Origin: JAPOXK01 sp965220315
GTDB taxonomy: Bacteria > Chloroflexota > Dehalococcoidia > Bin125
Length of the DNA stretch: 64,000 nt
Assembly: GCA_965220315.1 (NCBI GenBank)
Contig: CBDCPP010000002.1
Location: forward strand, 434,001 to 498,000
Direction: 5' to 3'
A model generated the notes under the pieces. It worked only from the letters and a program-made list of their open reading frames with translations. It was not told the origin of the DNA and did not search any database. Shown piece by piece: positions 1-9,172 of the stretch; position 1 is the stretch's first letter, and the number at the start of each line of letters is the position of its first letter. A program made the position numbers and the translations under genes.

Positions 1-20
1 CTGGCGCGGGGCGGGCCTCC

Positions 21-989
21 GTGGTTACTGAGGCCCCTGACGCCACTCCTGCCGGATCCTCCGGCGAGATCCTACGGGTCAGCGACCTGACTCTTCATCA
101 TCTCATCGAGGACCGCGACGTGATCGACGGTGCCTTCATGAGCGTCGACGCGGGCGAAGTACTCGGGGTGATGGGTGAGAGTGGCTCCGGCAAGAGTGCC
201 CTGCTCTTCGCCATCATTCGCTTGCTTCTGCGCGAAGTGGAGCAGCGCAGCGGTCGCATCGGCTATCGGGGCGAAGACCTCATGGCGAAATCTAGCGGCC
301 AGATGGAGGAATTCCGCGGGCTCGAGATGGCGATGATCGTCCCGGGCGGCAAGTTCTCCCTCAACCCGGTCGAGACCGCTGGCAGCCAGATCGTCGATGT
401 TCTCAAATCGCACTTCCCCGACCGGAGCAAAAAGGATCTCACCGAGGAAGCGATCGATATCCTTCGCATCATCGGCATCCCTGATCCGGACATCCGTTTC
501 CGGGCCTATCCCCACGAACTGAGTGGTGGCATGGCCCAGCGCATCCTCATTGCCAAGGCCATGGCTTGCTCACCGCAGATGCTGCTCGGCGATGAGTTCA
601 CCGTCGGTTTGGATGTCACGATCCAGGCTCAGGTTATGGATCACTTCCACGCTCTTCTCCGGGATCGCAATACTTCACTGGTTTTGACCACTAGCGACCT
701 CGGCATCGCCGCTACGTACTGCGATACGATCGCCGTGATTCGCCGTGGGCAGATCGTGGAGTACGCTCCCGTGCTCGATTTCTTCGCGAACCCCCAGCAC
801 TCCTATAGCCGCCTTCTCCTCTCGGCCGCCCGCGAGGCCCGTGCGCAACAGAAGATGGATGAGGCGCGCATTGATGTGGAGCGTGACACTTCCCAAGATC
901 GGCGCTTCGTGCATGAGGATTTGCCGGCGCCGCCCGATCTCTACACCACCGTCGCCCCCGGGCACCTGGTACGGTTGGAAGACGAATGA
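21..989 (+). CDS. Oligopeptide-type ABC transporter ATPase (DppD-like), degenerate Q- and H-loops
   Basis: This is the first ATPase of a Dpp/Opp-type transporter and would energise uptake with the next gene. Walker A is GESGSGKS (about residues 52-59), the signature is LSGGM (167-171) and Walker B ends in DE (191-192). The Q-loop glutamine expected before SLNP is Pro108 (MIVPGG instead of the usual MIFQDP), and the H-loop histidine is Ser225 (TTSDLG). The GTG at 21 has no clear ribosome site and the frame stays open to the window edge, so the true start may lie further left. The stop overlaps the next start by 4 nt (ATGA). The permease genes are not in view and probably lie upstream. Confidence 0.9.
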   Translation: MVTEAPDATPAGSSGEILRVSDLTLHHLIEDRDVIDGAFMSVDAGEVLGVMGESGSGKSALLFAIIRLLLREVEQRSGRIGYRGEDLMAKSSGQMEEFRGLEMAMIVPGGKFSLNPVETAGSQIVDVLKSHFPDRSKKDLTEEAIDILRIIGIPDPDIRFRAYPHELSGGMAQRILIAKAMACSPQMLLGDEFTVGLDVTIQAQVMDHFHALLRDRNTSLVLTTSDLGIAATYCDTIAVIRRGQIVEYAPVLDFFANPQHSYSRLLLSAAREARAQQKMDEARIDVERDTSQDRRFVHEDLPAPPDLYTTVAPGHLVRLEDE

Positions 990-2065
990 CGGACGAACCT
1001 CTCCTCCAAATTCGCAATCTCACCAAAACCTTCACTGTCGGCAAGGGGCAAGAGCTCGTCGCCGTGAGCAATGTTTCTCTCGACCTGCACGAGGGCGAGA
1101 CACTCGGCCTCGTGGGCGAGAGCGGCTCCGGCAAGACCACCCTTGGCCGCGTCGTCCTCCGCCTGACGGAACCGGATACCGGCATGATCCGCTTTGAGGG
1201 CGTCGACTTGCTCAATCTCGCTGGCGAACCCATGCGGCAGATGCGCTCCAAGATGCAGATCGTTTACCAGGATCCCATGCTTGGCTTTAACCCTCGCATG
1301 CGCGTCCGTGACATCATTTCCGAGCCCCTGCGCCTCCACGAGACACTCAGTCGGACAGAGCTCCAAAAACGCGTCATGGAAGTGCTCGAGCTTGCCGACC
1401 TCGATCCGCGCGTCCTTAACGAGCGTCCGGGAGCCATCCGCAAGGCAGAGCAGCAGCAGGTCGCCATCGCTCGTGCCATCGCGACAGGACCGCGCTTCAT
1501 CGTCTTGGATGAGCCCACCGGTCTTCTCGACCTCTCTGTCAGCATTCACATCATCGGTATCCTTCGGCGCCTTCAAGAAGAGCAACAGATCGCCTACATT
1601 TTCATCTCGCACGATCTCAGCGCGGTGCGCGCCATCAGCCATCGCCTCGCCATCATGTACCTTGGACAGCTGGTCGAGACCGGCCCGATCGAGGATGTCT
1701 TTTCTCGTCCCACTCATCCTTACAGTGAGGCGCTCCTCTCGTCCGTGCTGCTCCCTGATCCCAAGACCACACGCCAGCGCCTGCGCCTAAGTGGCGAGAT
1801 CCCCAGCCCCATCAATCTGCCTCCTGGCTGCCCGCTCGCGCCCCGCTGCCCGCTCGTTGAGGAGCGCTGCACCAGCGCCCCGCCCCCGCTCGTAGCAATC
1901 CGAGGCGACAGTGAGAGTGGCCAGCCCTCATGGTGGTCGACATGCTTCCCGCTCGCCGATAACGAGGAGAACCTCGACCATTGGTATGCGGTCATGCGAG
2001 AGCACGAGTCCACTGAGACCGAGGAACTTCGCGCTGCTATCGCCGCCGCTCGCGCCGAGGGCTGA
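986..2065 (+). CDS. Oligopeptide-type ABC transporter ATPase (DppF-like), lost signature motif
   Basis: This is the second ATPase of the pair, 359 residues, with the C-terminal oligopeptide-transporter extension (LPPGCPLAPRCPL and further cysteines) that is typical of DppF/OppF. Walker A GESGSGKTT, Q-loop Gln95 (YQDP), Walker B LDEP and H-loop His209 (ISHD) are intact. Where LSGGQ should precede the QQQVAIARA helix there is IRKAE (151-155), so the ABC signature is gone. That loss complements the Q/H loss in the upstream partner and implies a dimer with one working and one degenerate ATP site. It starts inside the ATGA overlap with the previous gene, so the two are translationally coupled. Confidence 0.92.
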   Translation: MTDEPLLQIRNLTKTFTVGKGQELVAVSNVSLDLHEGETLGLVGESGSGKTTLGRVVLRLTEPDTGMIRFEGVDLLNLAGEPMRQMRSKMQIVYQDPMLGFNPRMRVRDIISEPLRLHETLSRTELQKRVMEVLELADLDPRVLNERPGAIRKAEQQQVAIARAIATGPRFIVLDEPTGLLDLSVSIHIIGILRRLQEEQQIAYIFISHDLSAVRAISHRLAIMYLGQLVETGPIEDVFSRPTHPYSEALLSSVLLPDPKTTRQRLRLSGEIPSPINLPPGCPLAPRCPLVEERCTSAPPPLVAIRGDSESGQPSWWSTCFPLADNEENLDHWYAVMREHESTETEELRAAIAAARAEG

Positions 2066-2149
2066 TTCCTTCCGCTCGACGTTTTCGGCGCGCAGCATCC
2101 GTTACCCTGCTGACTGCTAGCTGGCTCTCTGACGTGGAGGATCGAACCC

Positions 2150-2956
2150 ATGATGGAATACGCCGATTACGAATACCTGCTGTTCGAGCGCCTGCCCAAC
2201 GGCGTTCTCCAGATCACGATGAACCGACCCGAGGCGATGAACGCTGTCAATGCGCAGCTCCACAAGGAACTCGGACAGATCTGGCGTACTATCGGCGACG
2301 ATCCTGATACGCGCGTCGCGCTCATCACCGGCGCTGGCCGCGCCTTCTGTGCCGGTGGCGACCTCTTCGGCGTCGACTTTCAACAGTTCGACTTTGTCTA
2401 CAAGACCCTTCAAGAGGACCGCGACATCGTCTACAACATGATCAATCTGGATAAGCCGATCATCTCCGCAATCAACGGTTGGGCTATCGGTGCTGGGTTG
2501 GCCGTCGCCCTCCTCGCAGATGTCAGCATCGCCTCTGATAAGGCGCGTATCATGGACGGTCACACACGTATCGGTGTCACTGCCGGCGACCACGCGGCCA
2601 TCATTTGGCCCCTGCTCTGCGGCATGGCTCGGGCCAAGTACTACCTTTTCACCAACGATGAACTCAACGGCGAGCAAGCGGCCGAGATCGGCCTCGTTAG
2701 TATGTGCGTCCCCCACGACGAACTCATGGATCGCGCCCGCGAAGTCGCCGACCGCCTCGGCCGTGGCTCCGCTGTCGCCCTCCGCACCACGAAGCACATC
2801 CTTAACAACTGGCTGCGGATGAACGCTCCGAACTTCGACGCCTCTGCTGCCTTCGAGTTGCTCCAATTCATGGGTCCCGACGTTCGGGAGGGCGTCGATG
2901 CGGTCCAAGAGAGGCGCACTCCCACCTTCCCTTCCAGCGCCGTGTATCCGGGCTAA
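2150..2956 (+). CDS. Enoyl-CoA hydratase/isomerase family (crotonase-fold) protein lacking both catalytic glutamates
   Basis: A crotonase-superfamily protein of 268 residues. The CoA-binding and oxyanion-hole loop GRAFCAGGD (64-71) and the second loop GWAIGAGLA are clear. At the places where classical hydratases carry their two catalytic Glu (rat Glu144 and Glu164) this protein has Ala118 and His138, by my alignment. Simple hydration is therefore unlikely; members of this fold also act as isomerases, hydrolases, decarboxylases or dehalogenases. A GGAGG site at 2136-2140 lies 9 nt before the ATG at 2150 (a second ATG follows at once). It sits between ABC ATPases and hydantoinase genes in the same direction. 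The exact reaction is unknown. Confidence 0.88.
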   Translation: MMEYADYEYLLFERLPNGVLQITMNRPEAMNAVNAQLHKELGQIWRTIGDDPDTRVALITGAGRAFCAGGDLFGVDFQQFDFVYKTLQEDRDIVYNMINLDKPIISAINGWAIGAGLAVALLADVSIASDKARIMDGHTRIGVTAGDHAAIIWPLLCGMARAKYYLFTNDELNGEQAAEIGLVSMCVPHDELMDRAREVADRLGRGSAVALRTTKHILNNWLRMNAPNFDASAAFELLQFMGPDVREGVDAVQERRTPTFPSSAVYPG

Positions 2957-3067
2957 CCACCCCTGCTAAATTCGATTGCCCAGCTGCCAACCCGCTTCAT
3001 ATACTGACCGCTCTGACCGGCGCCGCGGACGCGTCGGCTCTCATGGAAAACGCTCGGAGGCGTGTGG

Positions 3068-4837
3068 ATGAGCCCAACGGCTATCGACCCCATCACGTTC
3101 GAAGTCTTGCGCAACGCTTTTAGTGCCGTCTGCAACGAGATGGCGCTCGTCGTAGCCAAGACCGCCTATTCCACACCGATCAATGAGGGCCGCGACTTCG
3201 CGGGCACCGTCTACGACCGCAACGGCAAGCTGGTTGCCCAAGGGGAGACCGATCTACCGGCTTTCGTCGGCCTCACCATGTTGACCGTCCCCGAGGTGAT
3301 TCGGGCGATCGGGCGTGAAACGATGCGGCCTGAAGACATCTACATGATCAATGACCCCTACGTGGCCAGCACCCACTGCAATGACATCCACCTCGTGAAA
3401 CCTATCTTCCGCGAGGGCGTGCTGGTGGCGTTTACCTCCTCCACAGCGCACTGGTCCGATGTCGGCGGTGTCGCCCCAGGATCCCTCAACTGCCGGGCCC
3501 GCAGCCACTTTGAGGAAGGCGTCCGTATCCCGGCGCTCCGCATCTATCGCGAGGGGGAACTCAACAAGGACGTGCTCGCCATCCTGCTCCACAATATGCG
3601 TGAGTCTTGGGAGCGTGTCGGCGACCTCAACGCCCAGGTCGCCGCGGTCAAGGCTGGCGAGGCGCGTCTCCATGCTCTCATTGCGAAACATGGTATTGAC
3701 ACCGTGCTCGCCACGATGGAGGAAGTCCAGGACCACTCCGAGCGGCTCGCTCGCGCTTCTTGGCAATCGTTGCCCGATGGTGTCTATGAGAGCAGCGACC
3801 GCGTCGACATGGACATCCACACCGGTGAACCGAAGGTCATCCGCCTCAAGCTCACTATCGCTGATGACCACGCCATCTTTGACCTCACCGAATCCGATGG
3901 CCCCGCCGAGTCCGGGATCAACTGCACCATCGCTGCCACTACCTCCGCGGTGTTCCTGGGCCTCGCTTCCATCCTCCCGCCTATGCCCATGAACTCCGGC
4001 ATCATGCGCACTATCGAGATCAAGGCCAAACGTGGGTCTATCGTTTGGGCGCAGCCTCCTGTCGCGATCTCCGGCCTTGCCGCCACGAGCATGGAATGCA
4101 CGATTGGCTGCGTCGTCCAAGCGTTGAGCGAGGCATTGCCCGAGCGTGGCGCGGCCACTCCGTTCAGTGTGCTTAACACGGTCTTCGCTGGCTTCGATAC
4201 CCGCCCCGAGTTTCAATCCAGCTTCATCAACTACGTTTGGGGCTTCGGCGGCCTCGGCGCCGTCGAGACGCACGATGGGGCCAATGTCGCTGGCTCTCCC
4301 TATACCGCGAGCACACAAAACATCCCTGCCGAACTCCAAGAGCGACGGTACCCCGTGCTCTGGCGTATCTACGAGTGCCTGCAGGACTCCGGCGGCCCGG
4401 GCAGGAATCGCGGGGGGGCGGGTCTGCGCCAGTACGTCGAATTCCCCTACGTCGCGGGCACCATCTCTTGCATCGGCGACCGCGAGCGCTTCGGCCCGCC
4501 GGGCATCTTCGATGGCTGCGAGGGCGCTACCGCTGGACTCGTCGTCAACCATGGCACGGAGCAGGCACGCAACATCGGCATCTTTTCGGTGAACGAGCCG
4601 GCTGACGCAGGCGAGTCGATCACCTTCTGGTCTGCCGGCGGTGGCGGTTACGGTGATCCACTGAAGCGTGAGCCCGAGCGGGTCGTGGAAGACGTGCGCG
4701 ACGCCTACGTCTCGCTCGCCGCTGCCCGTTCGCAATACGGCGTCGTTGTCAAGGAGATCGATCGTCGCCAGCTTCAGTACGAGATCGACGAGGACGCTAC
4801 TGTCGCCCTTCGCGAGGAGATGCGCGCTCGGCGCTGA
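3068..4837 (+). CDS. hyuB: Hydantoinase B / oxoprolinase family subunit (copy 1)
   Basis: HyuB-type subunit of about 589 residues. The family (N-methylhydantoinase B, 5-oxoprolinase C-terminal half, acetophenone and acetone carboxylase subunits) works with a HyuA-type ATPase to open cyclic amides or to carboxylate ketones using ATP. Visible hallmarks are DPITFEVLRNAF at the N-terminus, NDPYVASTHCNDIHL and the glycine-rich end SAGGGGYGDPL. The ATG at 3068 is preferred over an in-frame GTG at 3062 because GGAGG at 3056-3060 is 7 nt from the ATG but only 1 nt from the GTG. The following gene is a close paralogue, so the locus has two B-type subunits for one A-type subunit. Confidence 0.92.
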   Translation: MSPTAIDPITFEVLRNAFSAVCNEMALVVAKTAYSTPINEGRDFAGTVYDRNGKLVAQGETDLPAFVGLTMLTVPEVIRAIGRETMRPEDIYMINDPYVASTHCNDIHLVKPIFREGVLVAFTSSTAHWSDVGGVAPGSLNCRARSHFEEGVRIPALRIYREGELNKDVLAILLHNMRESWERVGDLNAQVAAVKAGEARLHALIAKHGIDTVLATMEEVQDHSERLARASWQSLPDGVYESSDRVDMDIHTGEPKVIRLKLTIADDHAIFDLTESDGPAESGINCTIAATTSAVFLGLASILPPMPMNSGIMRTIEIKAKRGSIVWAQPPVAISGLAATSMECTIGCVVQALSEALPERGAATPFSVLNTVFAGFDTRPEFQSSFINYVWGFGGLGAVETHDGANVAGSPYTASTQNIPAELQERRYPVLWRIYECLQDSGGPGRNRGGAGLRQYVEFPYVAGTISCIGDRERFGPPGIFDGCEGATAGLVVNHGTEQARNIGIFSVNEPADAGESITFWSAGGGGYGDPLKREPERVVEDVRDAYVSLAAARSQYGVVVKEIDRRQLQYEIDEDATVALREEMRARR

Positions 4838-4866
4838 GCGCTGAGTGCTGAGCGAAAGGCAGAGCG

Positions 4867-6639
4867 GTGACGACTCAGCTCGATCCCATCACCTTTGAGG
4901 TTCTGCGTAATACCTTCACAGCTACTTGCAATGAGATGGCTGTGACCGTCGCCAAAACCGCCTACTCCACTCCCGTCAATGAAGGCAACGATTTTGCCAC
5001 CGCGGTCTACAGTCCGCACGGCAAGCTCGTCTCTCAGGGGGAGCACGACCTCCCCGCCTTTGTCGGCCTCACCATGTTGACCGTCCCCGAGGTCATGCGC
5101 TCGATCGGCGTTGAGAATATGGCGCCGGGCGACATCTACATGATCAACGACCCGTACATCGCCAGCACGCACTGCAACGACATCCATTTCATCAAACCGG
5201 TCTTCGACGGCGAAGCCCTCGTTGGATTCACCTCTTGCACGGCGCATTGGTCCGACGTTGGAGGCGTGGTCGCCGGCTCGCTCAACGTACAAGCGCGCTC
5301 CCATTTCGAAGAGGGGATCCGTATTCCCGCGCTCACGCTCTACAAGCGCGGCGTGCTGAATGACGACATCGTCGCCATCTTGCTTCACAACATGCGCCAG
5401 TCTTGGGAGCGGCTCGGCGACCTCAATTCCCAAGTCGCCGCCGTTCGCGCTGGCGCCAACCGCATCGAGTTACTGGTTAAACGCTACGGCCGCCAAGCCG
5501 TCCTCAACGCAATGGAGGAAACACAGAACTACTCTGAGCGAATGGCGCGCGCTGCCTTCGCCAGCCTACCTGACGGCGACTATTACGCCGAAGACCGTAT
5601 CGACCAGGATGTCTTTACCGGCAAGCCTAAGACCATTCGGTTGAAGCTCACGATCGAAGGTGACCACGCCATCTTTGATCTTACCGCTACCGACGGACCT
5701 GCCCAATCCGGCATTAACTGTACGATCGCCGCCACCACTTCTGCGGTCTTCATCGGCCTCGCCGCCATCCTGCCTCCTATGCCGATCAACTCGGGCGTCA
5801 TGCGCGCGATCGAGATCAAAGCCAAGCGTGGCTCGCTGGTCTGGGCGCAGCCTCCCGTCGGCATCTCTGGCCTCGCCATCACCAGCATGGACGTGACGAT
5901 GGGTGCCACCATGCTCGCGCTCGGCCAAGCCAGCCCCGAGCGCGCCATTGGCCTTCCCTCCGCGATCGTCAACTCGACTTTCGCCGGGAACGACCTACGC
6001 CCCGGCTTTGACGCGCCCTTCATCAACTATCTTTGGGCCTTCGGCGGCATGGGCGCCGCCCGTGATCACGACGGTGGCAACAACATTGCTTCCCCGTATT
6101 CCGCCAGCGCGACCAACATTCCCTGCGAGCTCCAAGAACGCCGCTATCCCGTCCTTTACCATCGCTACCAATTCCTGGTGGACTCGGGTGGCCCCGGCTG
6201 CTCCCGTGGCGGTCTCGGTCTCGACCAAACTATTGAGCCTTACCAAGAAGGCACTCTCTCCAATATCACCAACCGCGAACGCTTCGGCCCCTCCGGCATC
6301 TTCGACGGCGCTGAAGGCTGGACCGCACGTGTCGTTGGAAACCCTGGAACCGAGCAAGAGCGCAACCTCGGTACTTTCGTTGTCAACGTCCCGGTCGGCC
6401 CTGGTGAAGTCCTTTCGTTCTGGTCAAATGGCGGCGGCGGTTATGGCCCTGCCTTGGAACGTCCCGTGGACCGAGTCATTGAGGATGTCAAGGACGGCTA
6501 CATCACGGAAGCCGCAGCCCGTTCCCAATACGGCGTCGTCGTGCAGGAGATCGACCGACGACGGCTCGAATACGAAGTCGATGAAGCCGCTACTGCGGAC
6601 CTGCGAAAGCAGATGCGCGCCGCCTCGGGCGGCTGCTAG
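4867..6639 (+). CDS. hyuB: Hydantoinase B / oxoprolinase family subunit (copy 2)
   Basis: A second HyuB-type subunit (590 residues), closely similar over its whole length to the gene 29 bp upstream. It shares DPITFEVLRNTF, NDPYIASTHCNDIH and NGGGGYGPAL. The GTG at 4867 is preceded by GAAAGG. The duplicates have diverged enough (for example DRNGKLVAQ versus SPHGKLVSQ) that they may bind different substrates, or may sit side by side in one complex as different subunits do in acetophenone carboxylase; that comparison is inference. A 319-bp stretch separates it from HyuA. Confidence 0.92.
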   Translation: MTTQLDPITFEVLRNTFTATCNEMAVTVAKTAYSTPVNEGNDFATAVYSPHGKLVSQGEHDLPAFVGLTMLTVPEVMRSIGVENMAPGDIYMINDPYIASTHCNDIHFIKPVFDGEALVGFTSCTAHWSDVGGVVAGSLNVQARSHFEEGIRIPALTLYKRGVLNDDIVAILLHNMRQSWERLGDLNSQVAAVRAGANRIELLVKRYGRQAVLNAMEETQNYSERMARAAFASLPDGDYYAEDRIDQDVFTGKPKTIRLKLTIEGDHAIFDLTATDGPAQSGINCTIAATTSAVFIGLAAILPPMPINSGVMRAIEIKAKRGSLVWAQPPVGISGLAITSMDVTMGATMLALGQASPERAIGLPSAIVNSTFAGNDLRPGFDAPFINYLWAFGGMGAARDHDGGNNIASPYSASATNIPCELQERRYPVLYHRYQFLVDSGGPGCSRGGLGLDQTIEPYQEGTLSNITNRERFGPSGIFDGAEGWTARVVGNPGTEQERNLGTFVVNVPVGPGEVLSFWSNGGGGYGPALERPVDRVIEDVKDGYITEAAARSQYGVVVQEIDRRRLEYEVDEAATADLRKQMRAASGGC

Positions 6640-6958
6640 TCTTGGAGGCGAGCCAGAGTGCTCATGGGACTGGACCGTGCCGCGCACATCCGTTATCAAG
6701 AGGGACGTTATCGTAGGCTTCTCCGGATCGGGGATGGCCCTCCGTCCGGTTCAAGAAGCGCCGCCGCGATGATTGTCCGGCGCGGCGACGTGGAGAATGG
6801 AACGGACCCGAATACGAGCCGAGCTTGCCCATGCTGATGGGTGGCAAGGTGAATCGGTCGGTGGTACGACCTAGCGGTTCACGGCTCCGGCGGTCCTGTA
6901 AACGAGAGTCCCCACTGGGGTGCGGGGGCGTTCACGCGTCCTAGAGAAAGGCAGTGAC
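6640..6958 (+). other. 319-bp intergenic stretch before hyuA
   Basis: No convincing gene is seen here. A 57-codon open frame starts at ATG 6664, about 15 nt after a GGAGG at 6644-6648, but it resembles nothing I recognise and ends in a low-complexity tail. The stretch could hold a separate promoter for hyuA or the remains of a small gene between the B and A subunits. Confidence 0.3.
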
Positions 6959-9106
6959 ATGGCGAGGTACCGAATCGGGATTGACGTGGGTGGAACCTTC
7001 ACAGACTTTGTCCTCTATGACCAAGAGGGCGGTGAGATGCGCCTCGCCAAAGTGCCGACCACCCCAACTGACCCCTCCCAGGGCATCCTCATCGGCATCG
7101 AAAAGCTCGATATTGACCTTGCCGATGTCGAGAGCGCCGCGCACGGTACTACTACGGCAACCAACACCTTGATCGAGCGCGATGGCGCCAAAACTGCCTT
7201 TCTTACCACTGAGGGATTCCGCGACACACTCGAAATCCGGCGCGCCAACCGCAAGGAACTCTACGACGCTCAGTGGACGCCACCCCCGGCGCTCGTTCCC
7301 CGGCGGCACCGCCTCGAGATCAAGGAGCGCCTCTACTGGAACGGAGAAGTCGCTACTCCGCTCGACGAAGCGCAAGTCGAAGATGTCATTGAGACGCTCA
7401 AGGTCCGCGACATTGAGGCGGTTGCTATCTGCTTCATCCACTCCTATCAGCATCCCAAGCACGAGATGCGCGTCAAGGAGATGGTGCAGAAAGCTATGCC
7501 GGACGCCTTCGTCACCGCTTCTTCCGAAGTAACGCAGGAGATGCGTGAGTTTGAGCGTGGCAGCACTGTCGCCGCGAACGCCTTCGTCGGACCTCGCGTT
7601 GAGTCCTACCTCGATAACCTCAGCCGGGGCCTCCGCGACGCTGGACTCAAGACCGATGTGTCCGTCATGCAGTCCAACGGCGGCGTCGCCACCATCGACG
7701 AAGCCAAGACCGTTCCGGCCAAGATGGCCCGTTCCGGCCCCGCCGGTGGGGCCATGGCTCTCCAGCGGCTCTCTGAGTTGACCGGCATCTCGGATCTCGT
7801 CGGCATTGATATCGGCGGCACCAGCGCTGACGTCTCCGTCATCGTTGATGGGCGCCCGCGCTGGACGAGCCCGCTCCTGATTGAGTGGGGCATGCCCGTG
7901 CTCTTCCCCTCCGTCGATGTTGTCTCCATCGGCGCGGGCGGCGGCTCCATCGCCTGGATCGACGAAGGTGGCATTCTGCACGTCGGCCCCCAAAGCGCTG
8001 GCGCCGTCCCAGGCCCCGCCTGCTACGACACCAACGGTACCGAGCCCACCTCGACAGACGCTCAAGTCGTTCTCGGCCGCATCGACCCGGGTCAGTTCCT
8101 CGGCGGCGAGATGACGATCCGCAAGGATCTTTCCGAAAAGGCGCTTGCCGACCTTGTCGGCAAGTCGCTCAACCTTGGCCTTGAGGAAGCGGCCGATGGC
8201 GTGCTCAAGATCATGGAGAACAACATGATGCAGGCCGTCCGCTACGTGACGGTCGAGAAAGGCTACGACCCCCGCGACTTTTCGCTCGTCGGCCTCGGCG
8301 GCGGAGGCGCGATGTACTGCACTACTCTCGCCCGCGAGCTCGGAATGAAGCACGCGGTCGTTCCAACAGGACCGGGTGTCCTCTCGGCTTGGGGTCTGCT
8401 CACCGTCGACATGGTGCAGGACCGCAGCAAGACTGTCCTTCGGCGCCGGCGCGCACTCTCCAATGACGACCTTGAAGAGACCTTCAACGATCTGCGCGAA
8501 TCCATCTACCAGTCTTTCCTGCGACAAGGGATCTCACCCCATGACGTAAAGATGGAGTACTACCTCGACCTGCAGTACTACGGGCAGGTCTATTCCCTCT
8601 CCGTCTCACTCGGCGACCTTGCGCAAAAGACCGGTGACATTCCATCCAAGGACGATATTCGCGTCGCCGAGGCGGGCACGATCTCTATCAAGTTGGATCT
8701 CGACGAGCAAGGCAAGGTCAACGTCACCGACGACGTGCTGGATCAGGCTACCGAGCACTTCCACAACGAGCACGAGCGCGAGTACGGCCACGCCGATCCC
8801 GAGCAAGAGGTCCAAGTCGTGCACGCCCGCGTCTTCGGCAGCGCTTCCGTGCAGAAGCCGGAGATTCCTCGGGGCGTGAAGGGCGGTAAGGACGCTTCGG
8901 GCGCTCTGCGTACCACGCGCCGGGTCTACTTCGACGGCGGCTACCACGATACCAACGTCTACACTCGCGAGCGGCTGCAGCCCGGCAACATGATCGACGG
9001 TCCGGCTGTCGTCGAGGAGCCTACCTCCACCACGATCCTGCCGCCGGGCGCGTCTATTGAAGTCGATGAGTACGGTAATATGCTGATCGAAACTGGAGTC
9101 CAGTAG
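6959..9106 (+). CDS. hyuA: Hydantoinase A / oxoprolinase family ATPase subunit
   Basis: HyuA-type subunit of about 715 residues with the actin-like ATPase fold. The N-terminal phosphate loop is IGIDVGGTFTDF, followed by AAHGTTTATNTLIER, with the second phosphate loop GIDIGGTSADVSV and a GAGGGSIAW segment. It supplies the ATP-dependent phosphorylation step for hydantoinase, oxoprolinase or carboxylase reactions together with HyuB. The ATG at 6959 is chosen because AGAAAGG lies just upstream and the protein then begins MARYRIGIDVGG, as is usual; an earlier in-frame start at 6920 would add an unlikely basic tail. The substrate cannot be told from sequence. Confidence 0.93.
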   Translation: MARYRIGIDVGGTFTDFVLYDQEGGEMRLAKVPTTPTDPSQGILIGIEKLDIDLADVESAAHGTTTATNTLIERDGAKTAFLTTEGFRDTLEIRRANRKELYDAQWTPPPALVPRRHRLEIKERLYWNGEVATPLDEAQVEDVIETLKVRDIEAVAICFIHSYQHPKHEMRVKEMVQKAMPDAFVTASSEVTQEMREFERGSTVAANAFVGPRVESYLDNLSRGLRDAGLKTDVSVMQSNGGVATIDEAKTVPAKMARSGPAGGAMALQRLSELTGISDLVGIDIGGTSADVSVIVDGRPRWTSPLLIEWGMPVLFPSVDVVSIGAGGGSIAWIDEGGILHVGPQSAGAVPGPACYDTNGTEPTSTDAQVVLGRIDPGQFLGGEMTIRKDLSEKALADLVGKSLNLGLEEAADGVLKIMENNMMQAVRYVTVEKGYDPRDFSLVGLGGGGAMYCTTLARELGMKHAVVPTGPGVLSAWGLLTVDMVQDRSKTVLRRRRALSNDDLEETFNDLRESIYQSFLRQGISPHDVKMEYYLDLQYYGQVYSLSVSLGDLAQKTGDIPSKDDIRVAEAGTISIKLDLDEQGKVNVTDDVLDQATEHFHNEHEREYGHADPEQEVQVVHARVFGSASVQKPEIPRGVKGGKDASGALRTTRRVYFDGGYHDTNVYTRERLQPGNMIDGPAVVEEPTSTTILPPGASIEVDEYGNMLIETGVQ

Positions 9107-9172
9107 CAGCGACGGCGCTGCGGCGCTTGCGCCGCTTGTTCACCGTCGAGTCTTGGCCGAGGGGAGAGTGCT

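Noticed and set aside
6664..6837. 57-codon frame between hyuB and hyuA as a small carboxylase subunit
   Set aside because: No zinc-finger or other motif of such subunits; kept only as a note in the intergenic entry.
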